Shown here in pieces: positions 23,516 to 32,610 of a stretch of DNA of 36,961 nt. Within the stretch, counting starts at the first letter, position 1. The number at the start of each line of letters is the position of its first letter. The notes beneath the pieces were generated by a model that did no database searches, was not told where the DNA came from, and was given only the letters and a program-made list of their open reading frames with translations. A program made the position numbers and the translations under genes. This stretch comes from Pseudomonadota bacterium (GTDB taxonomy: Bacteria; SAR324; NAC60-12). The DNA is taken from NCBI GenBank assembly GCA_004213175.1, contig SHAT01000018.1:1-36961 (forward strand), given 5' to 3'.

Positions 23516-26140
23516 ATGGATACTCAAAAATTTACTGAAAAATCTCTTTCAGCCTTGGAAAATGCACATAGTGAGGCGGTACGCCGTAAAAACTCCGAGT
23601 TGTCAACAATTCATCTTATGTATGCTCTCGCCTTTCAGGAAAATGGACTTGTTCCAATAATATTTGAAAAAATGGAGCTTGATTCGTCAATATTCAGTAA
23701 ATCAGTAGAAGTAGCTTTACAATCTTTACCGACGCTGAGTGGTAGTTCAGTGGGTAGAGTAGGCACCAGCGGTGAAATGAATCAGGCAATGGTCAGAGCA
23801 GAAGATGAAGCTCAAAAATTGGAGGATGAATTCATCAGCGTTGAGCATCTTTTATTGGCCATAAGTGCTGAAGGAGCAAAGGGCCCTGCCGGGAAGATTT
23901 TGCATAAAATTGGTGTAACACGGGAACGTTTATTAGACACTTTAAAAGTTGTTCGTGGAGGTCAACGGGTAACAAGTAAAAATCCAGAAGAAACATATGA
24001 AGCACTAGAAAAATATGGAACCGATCTGAGTCAATATGCTCGTGACGGTAAACTGGATCCGGTGATCGGTCGTGATGAAGAAATTCGAAGAGTGATTCAG
24101 GTACTATCTCGTCGGACAAAAAACAATCCAGTTTTGATCGGAGAACCTGGAGTCGGAAAAACAGCGATTGCGGAAGGTTTAGCTCAACGAATTGCGCGCA
24201 ATGATGTGCCTGATAGTCTTAAAAATAAAAAGCTGGTTTCTCTTGATATGGGATCTCTGATTGCCGGCGCTAAATATCGCGGTGAATTTGAAGAGCGTTT
24301 AAAAGCAGTACTTAAAGAAGTAGTCGATGCAGATGGTAACATTTTAATGTTCATAGATGAATTACACACGGTAGTTGGAGCAGGAAAAACTGAGGGTTCA
24401 ATGGATGCTGGCAATTTACTAAAGCCTATGCTGGCACGTGGTGAACTACACTGTATTGGTGCTACGACTCTTGATGAATACCGCAATTATATTGAAAAAG
24501 ATCCTGCGCTTGAAAGGCGTTTTCAACAAGTTATGGTTGATCAGCCGAATGTAGAAGACACTATTTCAATTTTACGAGGATTGAAGGAACGTTATGAGAT
24601 ACATCACGGCGTTCGTATCAAAGATGGTGCGTTGATTGCCGCAGCCACTCTTTCACAACGATATATTTCCGACCGTTTCCTACCAGACAAAGCTATTGAT
24701 TTAATGGATGAAGCAGCTTCAGGTTTACGGGTGGAAATCAACTCTATGCCTGCACAAATGGACGAAACAACACGTAGAATATTGCAGCTAGAAATTGAAA
24801 AAGAAGCACTGAAAAAAGAAAAAGATTCTGCATCCAAAAACAGACTGAAGAAACTTTCTAAGGAATTAGCTGAACTTAAGCACAACTTTGAAATATTGTC
24901 ACTTCAGTGGGAGAAGGAAAAGTCAGCTTTACAGGGTTTAAGTGAATTAAAACAGAAAATTGAAGAGGTGCGTTTGCAGATTGAACGGGCACGTCAGGAC
25001 TATAATCTGGAAGAGGCTGCACGACTGGAATATGGAGTCCTTCCGGAATTGGAGAGAAAACAACAAAACACACTTCTAGTGGATGAAAACCAGAATAATC
25101 AACTGCTTAAGGAAGAGGTAGACGCAGAAGATATCGCATCAATAGTAGCTCATTGGACCGGAATTCCAGTACAAAAACTTATTGAAGGAGAAGGCGAAAA
25201 ACTACTTCATCTTCCAGAACATTTGCATGAGCGTGTGGTGGGACAGGTCGAAGCTATTAATCTAGTCTCGGATGCAGTTTTAAGGGCACGCTCCGGGATT
25301 AATGATCCAAACAGACCACTCGGAAGTTTCATATTTTTGGGGCCAACCGGTGTTGGAAAGACAGAACTTGCTCGGGCTTTGGCAGAATATCTATTTGATG
25401 ATGAACAGAATATGATTCGTATTGATATGAGTGAGTATATGGAAAAACATTCAGTTTCCAGACTGATTGGAGCTCCTCCGGGTTATGTAGGTTTTGATGA
25501 AGGTGGACAGCTTACTGAGGCAGTGCGGCGTCGCCCATATAGTGTTTTGCTTTTTGACGAAATCGAGAAGGCTCATTATGATGTTTTCAATGTTTTGTTA
25601 CAAATTCTTGATGATGGCAGGTTGACCGACTCACACGGACGTACTGTGGATTTTAAAAATACTCTTGTTATCATGACTTCAAATATAGGAAGCCAAAACT
25701 TGATTAATCAAAATAGTGTTAAAATTTCTGATTCTTCAATTCAGTCAGAACAAAAGAATATTGTAATGGAGGAACTGCGTCAACATTTTCGGCCTGAATT
25801 TTTAAACCGTGTTGATGACACGGTTGTTTTTCATCCTCTGTTGCAGAAGCATATGAGCGCTATTATAAAAATTCAGTTAGAACGGTTGAAACAACGTTTG
25901 CATGAAAAAAATATTACCCTAAGCTTGTCCCAAAAAGTCATTGATTTCCTAGCTGAAGCTGGTTACGACCAGGTTTATGGAGCACGGCCGCTAAAAAGAG
26001 CAATCCAGAAGAAACTAGAAACTGAATTAGCAAGGGCAATATTGTCTGGAGAAATACAGGACGGACAGGAAGTAACTGCTAACGTTTCCGATGGAAAAAT
26101 ATTTTTTGAAAAGATAACTTTTGTATCCAAAGATAAATAA
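23516..26140 (+). CDS. clpB: ATP-dependent disaggregase ClpB
   Basis: Hsp100 chaperone that, with DnaK, pulls proteins out of aggregates. It is full length at 874 aa. The N-terminal Clp repeat domain (about 1-145) is followed by AAA+ domain 1 with Walker A GEPGVGKT (209-216) and Walker [11 protein letters not shown] long charged coiled-coil middle domain (about 410-530, the ClpB hallmark absent from ClpA) is next. AAA+ domain 2 has Walker A GPTGVGKT (609-616), [10 protein letters not shown] and the sensor-2 region [17 protein letters not shown] operator upstream indicates HrcA control. hsp20 follows 206 bp later with its own regulatory leader, so the two heat-shock genes use different control layers. 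The Shine-Dalgarno is weak (AAAAG). Confidence 0.97.
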   Translation: MDTQKFTEKSLSALENAHSEAVRRKNSELSTIHLMYALAFQENGLVPIIFEKMELDSSIFSKSVEVALQSLPTLSGSSVGRVGTSGEMNQAMVRAEDEAQKLEDEFISVEHLLLAISAEGAKGPAGKILHKIGVTRERLLDTLKVVRGGQRVTSKNPEETYEALEKYGTDLSQYARDGKLDPVIGRDEEIRRVIQVLSRRTKNNPVLIGEPGVGKTAIAEGLAQRIARNDVPDSLKNKKLVSLDMGSLIAGAKYRGEFEERLKAVLKEVVDADGNILMFIDELHTVVGAGKTEGSMDAGNLLKPMLARGELHCIGATTLDEYRNYIEKDPALERRFQQVMVDQPNVEDTISILRGLKERYEIHHGVRIKDGALIAAATLSQRYISDRFLPDKAIDLMDEAASGLRVEINSMPAQMDETTRRILQLEIEKEALKKEKDSASKNRLKKLSKELAELKHNFEILSLQWEKEKSALQGLSELKQKIEEVRLQIERARQDYNLEEAARLEYGVLPELERKQQNTLLVDENQNNQLLKEEVDAEDIASIVAHWTGIPVQKLIEGEGEKLLHLPEHLHERVVGQVEAINLVSDAVLRARSGINDPNRPLGSFIFLGPTGVGKTELARALAEYLFDDEQNMIRIDMSEYMEKHSVSRLIGAPPGYVGFDEGGQLTEAVRRRPYSVLLFDEIEKAHYDVFNVLLQILDDGRLTDSHGRTVDFKNTLVIMTSNIGSQNLINQNSVKISDSSIQSEQKNIVMEELRQHFRPEFLNRVDDTVVFHPLLQKHMSAIIKIQLERLKQRLHEKNITLSLSQKVIDFLAEAGYDQVYGARPLKRAIQKKLETELARAILSGEIQDGQEVTANVSDGKIFFEKITFVSKDK

Positions 26141-26247
26141 GTCTTTAAGCGTTTTTCAGGCGGTAGGAGTTAAAAAAATTATCTGAATTAATCAGTTTTC
26201 TAGATTCGGTTTTCTCTCTTTTTCTTAGAGTTTGGGAAACCGTGTCT

Positions 26248-26346
26248 GGGGTTGACCATTTAGGTAACCCCTGTAAACCACCTCCAAGTTCAGTGCTATG
26301 GATTGGGGGTTATTTTGTAAACACCTTGCTTATTTAAGGAGGTACT
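26248..26346 (+). promoter_or_regulatory. ROSE-type RNA thermometer in the hsp20 leader
   Basis: Three successive hairpins can form. H1 is GGGGTT/AACCCC (26248-26253 / 26266-26271) with an inner ACC/GGT. H2 is ACCTCCAA (26280-26287) / TTGGGGGT (26303-26310). H3 (26323-26343) buries the ribosome-binding site: ACCTTGCTT pairs with AAGGAGGT around a four-base loop, with G26328 bulged opposite the Shine-Dalgarno. The TTGCT opposite AGGA with a bulged G is the diagnostic U(U/C)GCU motif of ROSE elements, which melt on heat shock to release translation of small heat-shock genes. Multi-hairpin leaders with the thermosensing stem last are the known architecture. The G+U pairing was read by eye, not computed. 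Confidence 0.8.
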
Positions 26347-26820
26347 ATGTTACATTTAGCACGTTACTCATCCATCACTCCATCAGATTTTGAAAGAGCT
26401 CTCGGAATTACCGTTGGTTTCGATTCAATGTTTGATCGTTTTTTAGGAGAAGTTGAAAGGTCGGAATCCGCTTCCGGTTATCCACCTTATAATATCCGCA
26501 AAGACGAAGAAAATATTTATACCATCGAAATGGCTGTTGCTGGATTTTCAAAAGAAGATTTGGAAGCAGAACTCAAAGAAGGTATTCTGATGGTGCGCTC
26601 AAAACCGGATCAGGAAGAAGGCGAGTATTTGCATCGTGGAATTGCCAAGCGTGCGTTCTCTCGAAGTTTTACTCTCTCTGATGATATGATCATAAAGGGA
26701 GCAGATCTGATTAATGGTATGCTGACTATTAGTTTTGAAAGGATTATTCCTGAAGAAAAAAAATCTCGTATGATTGAGATTGGTGAGCCGACAGAACCAG
26801 ATCTTAAGGAAATAAACTAA
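26347..26820 (+). CDS. Small heat-shock protein (Hsp20/IbpA family)
   Basis: ATP-independent holdase chaperone that keeps unfolding proteins refoldable by ClpB/DnaK. The 157-aa protein has a short N-terminal arm with FDSMFDRF. An alpha-crystallin domain (about 35-140) follows, starting YPPYNIRKDEENIYTIEMAVAGFSKEDLEAEL and ending with the conserved NGMLTISF segment. The C-terminal extension contains an I-x-I-like motif (IEIGE). This is the class A/IbpA pattern. A strong AAGGAGGT ribosome-binding site is present but sequestered in the ROSE hairpin. It ends in its own intrinsic terminator. Confidence 0.95.
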   Translation: MLHLARYSSITPSDFERALGITVGFDSMFDRFLGEVERSESASGYPPYNIRKDEENIYTIEMAVAGFSKEDLEAELKEGILMVRSKPDQEEGEYLHRGIAKRAFSRSFTLSDDMIIKGADLINGMLTISFERIIPEEKKSRMIEIGEPTEPDLKEIN

Positions 26821-26848
26821 TCTTAAGCAGGTTTTGTTTGATTAATTA

Positions 26849-26891
26849 ATCCCGCCCGAGATTGCTTTGTCAATCTTTGGTGGGATTTTTT
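26849..26891 (+). terminator. Intrinsic terminator of hsp20
   Basis: ATCCCGCC (26849-26856) pairs with GGTGGGAT (26879-26886), and inside it AGATTG (26859-26864) pairs with CAATCT (26871-26876). The stem is followed at once by a run of T. It lies 28 bp after the hsp20 stop codon. Confidence 0.9.
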
Positions 26892-27069
26892 GTTTTGATT
26901 TCAAGAATTGTAAAAATTTGTGACTACTTTTGTAATTTTTCTCCTGCTAAAAAGTAATATATAAAATTGCAATTGTTATGGTTTTTGAAAAAAACCTTCT
27001 CAATTCTGAAAAATATTTACATAATTTAGTGAATATAATTTAATACTGGCCCAAAAAAACACTTATTTC
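26892..27069. other. AT-rich spacer after the heat-shock genes
   Basis: No gene. It contains a 7-bp hairpin GGTTTTT-GAA-AAAAACC (26980-26996), whose T and A runs might give weak bidirectional termination, and otherwise low-complexity A/T sequence up to the promoter of the transport operon. Confidence 0.5.
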
Positions 27070-27098
27070 TTGACACATTTAGTTAAAGAACATATATA
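27070..27098 (+). promoter_or_regulatory. Strong sigma70 promoter of the amine transport/catabolism operon
   Basis: Perfect -35 TTGACA (27070-27075), 17-bp spacer and TATATA (27093-27098): the best promoter match in the window. Transcription should start near 27105, leaving a leader of about 235 nt before the binding-protein gene. Confidence 0.75.
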
Positions 27099-27341
27099 TG
27101 TCAGTACAAGTGACTAGAAAACTTCTACTCACTTTCCCTTTGTAGTTTTGGTATATGAGGGTTAAAATGTGGAGGTTAATTCAGCGGTTTACTTTCATTG
27201 AGTCCAAGAAGACTGAATATCGATCTAAGGCGCTGGTCGTTAGTACTTATAAGATCCCGTGAGCAAATTGTTTGAGTGCGGTAAATGTTATTGGTTAGGA
27301 ATATTAAACCAAAAAAATTATTTCAATGATAAGGAGTTAAA
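27099..27341 (+). other. Long 5' leader of the transport operon
   Basis: The leader includes ATTCAG/CTGAAT (around 27179 and 27212) as a possible stem and a 6-bp hairpin TTGGTT (27291-27296) / AACCAA (27307-27312). A 35-codon frame (27155-27262, start MRVKMWRLIQRF) lacks a ribosome-binding site and is not related to anything I recognise. The real gene has AAGGAG at 27331-27336. I find no glycine, SAM or other known riboswitch signature, but the length suggests regulation after initiation. Confidence 0.4.
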
Positions 27342-28199
27342 ATGAGTAAATTTTTAGAGAAAACATGGAAAGGTGTTTTTCTGTTAGTTGTTGCATCTAT
27401 CTTTGCTTTAGGTAATATTGCCAGTGCTGGCAAATGTACGAATGATAGATGGAACAAAGTAATGAAGCGTGGGAAAATTGTAATTGGTGTAAAGGCTGAT
27501 TACAAACCATGGGGGTATCGTAATACTAGTGGAGGATTAGTAGGAATGGAAGTTGACATGGCAAAAGACGTTGCTTCAGCAATGGGTGTAAAGCTCGAAA
27601 TGGTTCCGGTTCAATCCTCAAACCGAATGCAGTTTCTTGAGCAGGGTAAAATAGATATGATGATTGCCACTATGTCTGACCGTGTAGATCGACGGAAAAT
27701 TGTCGGTATCACTCAGCCGAATTACTATACATCCGGAACCAATATCATGTCACCGAAAGCACTGGGCTTATCTTCATGGGAAGACCTTCGAGGAAAGCCT
27801 GTTTGCGGTAAGCAGGGGGCGTTTTACAATAAAATAGTCGCTGAACGTTATGGGGCTAAAATCACAGCCTTCACTGGAAATGCTGAAGCAAAACAGGCAC
27901 TGCGAGATAAAAAATGTGTTGCCTGGGTATATGATGATTCTTCCATTATGTCTGATCTATCTTCCGGTAATTGGGATGATTTCGAAATGCCTTTGGCTTC
28001 AGAAGACGACAACCCATGGGGACTTGCTGTTCCTCTTGAAGAGGTAAGTTGTGTTTTTGGAAATTTCATGTCAGGCATGACCTATAACTGGCATCAGTCT
28101 GGACGGTTGATTGAACTGGAACAAAAGCATGGTATACAGGCGACCAATTATCTGGTCATCCAAAAGTTTCGTAATAAAGACTGGTTGGAAGGCAAATGA
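27342..28199 (+). CDS. ABC transporter substrate-binding protein, amino-acid type (family 3)
   Basis: Periplasmic receptor delivering a small polar, amino-acid-like solute to the two permeases encoded downstream. The 285-aa protein has a signal peptide (hydrophobic stretch about 12-25, probable cleavage after ASA). It then has the SBP family 3 pattern: GKIVIGVKADYKPWGYRN, GMEVDMAKDVASAMGVKLEMVPV, and MIATMSDRVDRRK. Four Cys remain in the mature protein (GKC, PVCG, KKC, VSC), which could form two disulfides in the periplasm. A good AAGGAG ribosome-binding site and a strong promoter mark it as the highly expressed first gene of the operon. The ligand is not predictable, but the neighbouring enzymes point to an N-methylated amine or betaine. 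Confidence 0.9.
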   Translation: MSKFLEKTWKGVFLLVVASIFALGNIASAGKCTNDRWNKVMKRGKIVIGVKADYKPWGYRNTSGGLVGMEVDMAKDVASAMGVKLEMVPVQSSNRMQFLEQGKIDMMIATMSDRVDRRKIVGITQPNYYTSGTNIMSPKALGLSSWEDLRGKPVCGKQGAFYNKIVAERYGAKITAFTGNAEAKQALRDKKCVAWVYDDSSIMSDLSSGNWDDFEMPLASEDDNPWGLAVPLEEVSCVFGNFMSGMTYNWHQSGRLIELEQKHGIQATNYLVIQKFRNKDWLEGK

Positions 28200-28278
28200 T
28201 TTAAATACGCAGCCTTATTTTATTAAGGTCAGTAATTGAAATAGAGACGTTCAGTCTTTATTTTTTCTCTCACTTTTC

Positions 28279-28314
28279 AGCGGCCAATCTCAAATTAAAC
28301 GAGCTTAGGCCGCT
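28279..28314 (+). promoter_or_regulatory. GC-rich stem-loop between binding-protein and permease genes
   Basis: AGCGGCC (28279-28285) pairs perfectly with GGCCGCT (28308-28314) around a 22-nt loop, which can add CTC/GAG. No T run follows, so it is not a classical terminator. Such hairpins after binding-protein genes often protect the 3' end of the abundant first message or cause partial termination, giving an excess of receptor over permease. Confidence 0.55.
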
Positions 28315-28342
28315 ACCGCCATTCTCCAAATTACTTTTAAGA

Positions 28343-29098
28343 ATGCCAGAATTTATTAGTATTTATTTTTTGGAACTCTACAAGAACGATCCAAAATGGA
28401 ATTTCATTTTCTTTTATGATTCTGTACAGGCAGATCGTGTAATCGAAGGTTTTTGGACGACACTTGAGCTTTCAGTTATTTGTGTAGTATTTAGTGTTGT
28501 CATTGGAGTTGTCGGTGCTTGGATGCAAAATCAGAATAACCGCTTGTTACGTTGGCTCGTTCAAGGTTACATCCAGTTTTTCAGAAATACTCCTCCACTG
28601 ATTCAGTTGATGTTTTTCTACTTTGCGCTGGGGCAGTTCACTCCCACATATTCACCGGACGGCTGGTTGGAAATTCCGATTATTTCAAACGTGGGTTGGG
28701 CTATCATTTCTCTTTCTTTTTTTGCCGGCGCTTTTAATGTGGAAATATTTCGGGCCGGAATTGAAGCTGTACCTGAATCCACCAAAGAAGCTGCTGAATC
28801 ACTGGGATTCACTCATCTCCAAACTTACCGCTATATTGTATTACCGCTTGCTTTCCGTGTTAGTTTACCTGCATTAAATAATAATTTGGTAAACCTTGTA
28901 AAAACTACAACTCAGGCCATGGCGATTGCGGTCCCAGAACTACTATACCAGATGGTGAGTATTTATAATGACTATTCAACTGCCATGAATGCCTCAATGC
29001 TATTGTTGTTTGTAGTTTATATAACTTTGGTAGCCATATTAGTCTTCGGAATCCACCGCTGGGAACGTACGGTTCAAATACCTGGTTATGGAGCTTAA
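28343..29098 (+). CDS. Amino-acid-type ABC transporter permease 1 (HisM/GlnP family)
   Basis: Inner-membrane subunit of 251 aa with about five hydrophobic segments. After a short N-terminal region it has the family block FWTTLELSVICVVFSVVIG (about 38-56), YIQFFRNTPPLIQLMFFYFALG, and the cytoplasmic coupling (EAA) loop EAVPESTKEAAESLGFTHLQTYRYIVLPLAFRV, which docks with the ATPase. It pairs with the second permease encoded at 31696, the two genes being separated by an oxidoreductase gene. The start is chosen from the first ATG; the upstream TTAAGA is a weak ribosome-binding site. Confidence 0.9.
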   Translation: MPEFISIYFLELYKNDPKWNFIFFYDSVQADRVIEGFWTTLELSVICVVFSVVIGVVGAWMQNQNNRLLRWLVQGYIQFFRNTPPLIQLMFFYFALGQFTPTYSPDGWLEIPIISNVGWAIISLSFFAGAFNVEIFRAGIEAVPESTKEAAESLGFTHLQTYRYIVLPLAFRVSLPALNNNLVNLVKTTTQAMAIAVPELLYQMVSIYNDYSTAMNASMLLLFVVYITLVAILVFGIHRWERTVQIPGYGA

Positions 29099-29165
29099 AT
29101 ATTTCTATCAAGTGATTTGAAGAAATCAAAAAAATAATTTTCTTTAGGATCGTCAACCTGTTCGA

Positions 29166-31583
29166 ATGAGAAAGAACCTTCCGCAACATGCTCAAATTGT
29201 AATTATAGGCGGTGGCATCATGGGTTGCAGCACTGCGTATCACCTCATGAAAAATGGTTGCAGAGATGTTGTTTTACTTGAACGGGCGAAATTAACGAGT
29301 GGAACAACTTGGCATTCTGCGGCTCAGGTCCGGCAACTTCGTTCCAATGAAAGTATCACAAAGCTAGTACAAAATAGTGTAGAATTGTATTCCACACTGG
29401 AAGATGAAACAGGGCAGGCAACCGGCTGGAAACAGAGCGGGAGCCTTAGCATTGCAACTAATCCGGATCGTCTTACACACATCCGAAGGCAGGTATCTCT
29501 TTCAAAAGCCTTCAGAATAGATGCAGAGGAAATTTCATTAAAAGAAGCCGCCGAAAAGTGGCCTTTGATGCGCACCGATGATCTGATCGGTGCAGTCTAC
29601 TCACCCTCTGATGGACGGGTTGGCCCGAGTGACATTTGCGCAGCTCTTATCAAAGGTGCTAAGTCAAAAGGGCTTCAAGTTTTTGAAGATACACCAGTTA
29701 CTGGTATTCGTACCGAAAATGGACGTGTTGCATCTGTTCAGACAACTCAAAATGAAATAACCTGCGAAACAATTGTTAACTGTGCAGGGATCTGGGGACG
29801 CAACATTGCCGCAATGATTGGAGTATCCGCGCCGCTTCACGCCTGTGAACATTTCTACTTGCTTACAGAACAGATGGATTCTGTCAACTCTCCACTACCT
29901 ACACTCAGCGACCACGACGGTCATTTATATCTTCGCGATGAAGGAGGTGGATTACTTGTTGGCTGCTTTGAACCAAAAGGAAAAGCTTTAAATCTAGCGC
30001 AGATACCTGAAGATTTTGCCTTTGATCTACTCCCTGAAGATTGGAATCATATTGAGCCAATCCTCACAAATGCCATACACCGCATTCCGGAATTGGAGAA
30101 AACCGGTGTAAAAATGTTACTCAATGGCCCGGAAAGTTTTACTCCGGATGATCATTTTTTGTTGGGTGAATCTCCAGAGATTCGTGGTTTTTATCTTGGT
30201 TGTGGAATGTGCTCAGTGGGAATTGCGTGTGGTGGAGGTGCAGGACGTGCACTTGCTGAATGGATTATTGATGGAGAACCTTCGATGGATCTATGGCCAG
30301 TTGATATCCGACGTTTTGTTCCAATACAAAATACATTAAAGACACTGCGCGAAAGATCTCCTGAAACTCTTTCTTTACATTACGCTGTCAGTTTTCCGGG
30401 CAGACAGCGGCAAACATCACGTAATTTACGCTTAAGTCCTTTGCATCACAGACTTGAGTCTGCAGGGGCTGAGTTTGCTGAACGTACAGGCTGGGAACGC
30501 CCCCGCTGGTTTAATCCCGATGGGAGGAAGATTGTGCCTGTGTTAAGTTTTGAAAAACCAGGCTGGCATTCTATACATGCAGAAGAACATCGGTCTGCGA
30601 GAGAAGCCGTCGTTTTATTTGATCAGTCTACTTTTGGGAAATTACTTGTCCAGGGGAGAGATGCAGAATCCGTACTGCAAAGATTGTGTGCAAACGATAT
30701 TTCCAAAGCAGATCACCGTGTAATCTATTCCGGTATGCTTAATCAAAGGGGCGGTTATGAAAGTGATTTAACTCTAATGCGTATAGATAATGGGATTTAT
30801 TTTCTTGTAACAGGAACTGGACAACCCGTGCGTGATAGAGATTGGATTTGTAAAAACATCAGCCAAGAAGAGAATGTAACTGTTACCGATATGACCGGAG
30901 CTTTTGCTGTTATTAGCATTGCAGGTCCTAATTCAAGACAGTTGCTCAATCGAGTAAGTTCTGACGATTTTACTAATTCTGGCTTTCCATACTACACACA
31001 CCGTATAGTTGAAATTGGACCGGCCATTGTTCGTGCTGCACGTTTATCCTACGTTGGAGAGTTGGGCTGGGAGTTGTACATTCCGAGCGAATCTGCACTG
31101 CCAGTATTTGACGCACTGAGAGAAGCAGGAGACGATCTCGGGCTGAAGCTTGCGGGAATTGAGGCCCTAAGTTCTTTAAGAATTGAAAGAGGATATCGTG
31201 CATGGGGGCATGAAATTGGCCCGGGTGAAACTCCATTAGAGGCCGGACTTGAGTTTGCAGTAGATTTTGAAAAACCTTTTACTTTTCTAGGTAAGGAGGC
31301 ACTCCTTCAGCAAAAAAATAAAGGAATATCGCGTCGTCTGGTAATGCTCACAGTCAAAGATTCTAAAGCATTTCCGCAAGGTGGAGAACCTATTTGGTGG
31401 AATAAATCACTGGTAGGATATACGACTTCAGGAACTTTTGGACATACTCTTGATTGTGGAGTGATGATGGGTTACATAAGTTGTGTTGATACAAAACTGA
31501 AAACCATGCTGGAGACAGGTTTTTTTGAGGTTGAAATTGCTTGTCATAATTTCCCAGCAAATGTTAGTTTGAATGCACCTTAA
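29166..31583 (+). CDS. Dimethylglycine/sarcosine dehydrogenase-like FAD oxidoreductase fused to a GcvT domain
   Basis: An 805-aa two-part enzyme. The N-terminal DAO-type flavoprotein domain has GGGIMG (15-20) and TSGTTWHSA with His50 at the position that binds FAD covalently in dimethylglycine and sarcosine dehydrogenases. The C-terminal half (from about 430) is the folate-binding aminomethyltransferase (GcvT) domain, with FDQSTFGKLLVQG, SYVGELGWELYIP and GIEALSSLRIERGYRAWG. Known members oxidise an N-methyl group and pass the one-carbon unit to tetrahydrofolate. The gene sits between the two permease genes of an ABC importer, so the imported compound is probably its substrate or a precursor. 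Dimethylglycine, sarcosine or another N-methyl amino acid are candidates. Confidence 0.9.
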   Translation: MRKNLPQHAQIVIIGGGIMGCSTAYHLMKNGCRDVVLLERAKLTSGTTWHSAAQVRQLRSNESITKLVQNSVELYSTLEDETGQATGWKQSGSLSIATNPDRLTHIRRQVSLSKAFRIDAEEISLKEAAEKWPLMRTDDLIGAVYSPSDGRVGPSDICAALIKGAKSKGLQVFEDTPVTGIRTENGRVASVQTTQNEITCETIVNCAGIWGRNIAAMIGVSAPLHACEHFYLLTEQMDSVNSPLPTLSDHDGHLYLRDEGGGLLVGCFEPKGKALNLAQIPEDFAFDLLPEDWNHIEPILTNAIHRIPELEKTGVKMLLNGPESFTPDDHFLLGESPEIRGFYLGCGMCSVGIACGGGAGRALAEWIIDGEPSMDLWPVDIRRFVPIQNTLKTLRERSPETLSLHYAVSFPGRQRQTSRNLRLSPLHHRLESAGAEFAERTGWERPRWFNPDGRKIVPVLSFEKPGWHSIHAEEHRSAREAVVLFDQSTFGKLLVQGRDAESVLQRLCANDISKADHRVIYSGMLNQRGGYESDLTLMRIDNGIYFLVTGTGQPVRDRDWICKNISQEENVTVTDMTGAFAVISIAGPNSRQLLNRVSSDDFTNSGFPYYTHRIVEIGPAIVRAARLSYVGELGWELYIPSESALPVFDALREAGDDLGLKLAGIEALSSLRIERGYRAWGHEIGPGETPLEAGLEFAVDFEKPFTFLGKEALLQQKNKGISRRLVMLTVKDSKAFPQGGEPIWWNKSLVGYTTSGTFGHTLDCGVMMGYISCVDTKLKTMLETGFFEVEIACHNFPANVSLNAP

Positions 31584-31695
31584 GACCTAAAATGGCATGG
31601 ATTGCGGAAATAAAATCATTTTTAAAATATGCTAAATGGGTGTATTAATTTAGAAAAATTGCGGATATCATTTATATTTTAACGAAATATTTTTT

Positions 31696-32601
31696 ATGTT
31701 AAAACGCTTTCAAAAAATTCCAGGAGCCTCATCATTTACGAAGCAAACAGATTTACCGGTCTTGTTACCATATCAGGCTAATTCTTCCGGGCATCCCGTT
31801 GACCTGCGTTTTAGTCGTTGGCTGACTTCTTCTTCACCGTGGTTAATGATAGTGTTATTTTTGTTTGTTAGTCTTTATCCTATTGTGGTTATGGCTCAGT
31901 CAAAATTCACAATCGAGGATGCATTTTATACTCTTTGGCGCTGGCTGCCGTTTGTTGTTGGCAGTGGATTCGTCATGAATTTGCTTATTAGTTTCTTTAC
32001 GATGTTGATTGGAACCACAACAGGAATAATGCTTGGTTTGGGGCAGATATCGCTTTTGTCACCGGTTAGAAAAATTTCGTGGTTTACCACTCAGCTTTTC
32101 CGGAATTCACCCTGGTTGGTCTTATTGTTTATTGTAATGTTGACCTTTCCTTTTGAAATCGAAATAGGAGAACGAATTATTTCGATCCCAGATTGGATGA
32201 AGGCGGTTTTTGGTCTTTCATTGCCTATAATGGCCAATATTTCTGAGGTAGTAAGAGGCGCGGTGCAGTCAGTTCCCACTGGACAATGGGAAGCTTCTGA
32301 ATCTTTGGCATTTAGTCGTACGCAGACAATTTGGAAAATAATTTTACCTCAATGCTTTAAACGCATGATTCCACCATGGATGAACTGGTATGCTATTCTG
32401 ACCATGGCTACTCCATTGGTTTCATTGCTTGGTGTCGAGGAAATAGTCACACTTTCTCGGCAGGCTATGGAAGCTGAAGATAATCATCCGGAATTATTGA
32501 TTCCGTTTTTTGGGTTCGCTCTTTTCCTTTTCTTTATTTACTGTTATCCAATTGCACGTTGGACATTGAAACTTGAAGAAAGATATTCCGTAAAATTATA
32601 A
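31696..32601 (+). CDS. Amino-acid-type ABC transporter permease 2 (HisQ/GlnP family)
   Basis: Inner-membrane subunit of 301 aa. Residues 1 to about 45 are polar and probably cytoplasmic, longer than in permease 1; about six hydrophobic segments follow. Family features are FVMNLLISFFTMLIGTTTG, TQLFRNSPWLVLLFIVMLTF and the coupling loop GAVQSVPTGQWEASESLAFSRTQTIWKIILPQCFKRM. It is followed after 9 bp by the ATPase gene, so the two are translationally linked. With permease 1 it should form the heterodimeric channel of the importer. Confidence 0.88.
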   Translation: MLKRFQKIPGASSFTKQTDLPVLLPYQANSSGHPVDLRFSRWLTSSSPWLMIVLFLFVSLYPIVVMAQSKFTIEDAFYTLWRWLPFVVGSGFVMNLLISFFTMLIGTTTGIMLGLGQISLLSPVRKISWFTTQLFRNSPWLVLLFIVMLTFPFEIEIGERIISIPDWMKAVFGLSLPIMANISEVVRGAVQSVPTGQWEASESLAFSRTQTIWKIILPQCFKRMIPPWMNWYAILTMATPLVSLLGVEEIVTLSRQAMEAEDNHPELLIPFFGFALFLFFIYCYPIARWTLKLEERYSVKL

Positions 32602-32610
32602 GAGATTGAC

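Noticed and set aside
27155-27262. 35-codon frame in the leader of the transport operon as a real gene
   Set aside because: No ribosome-binding site and no recognisable family; mentioned only as part of the leader.
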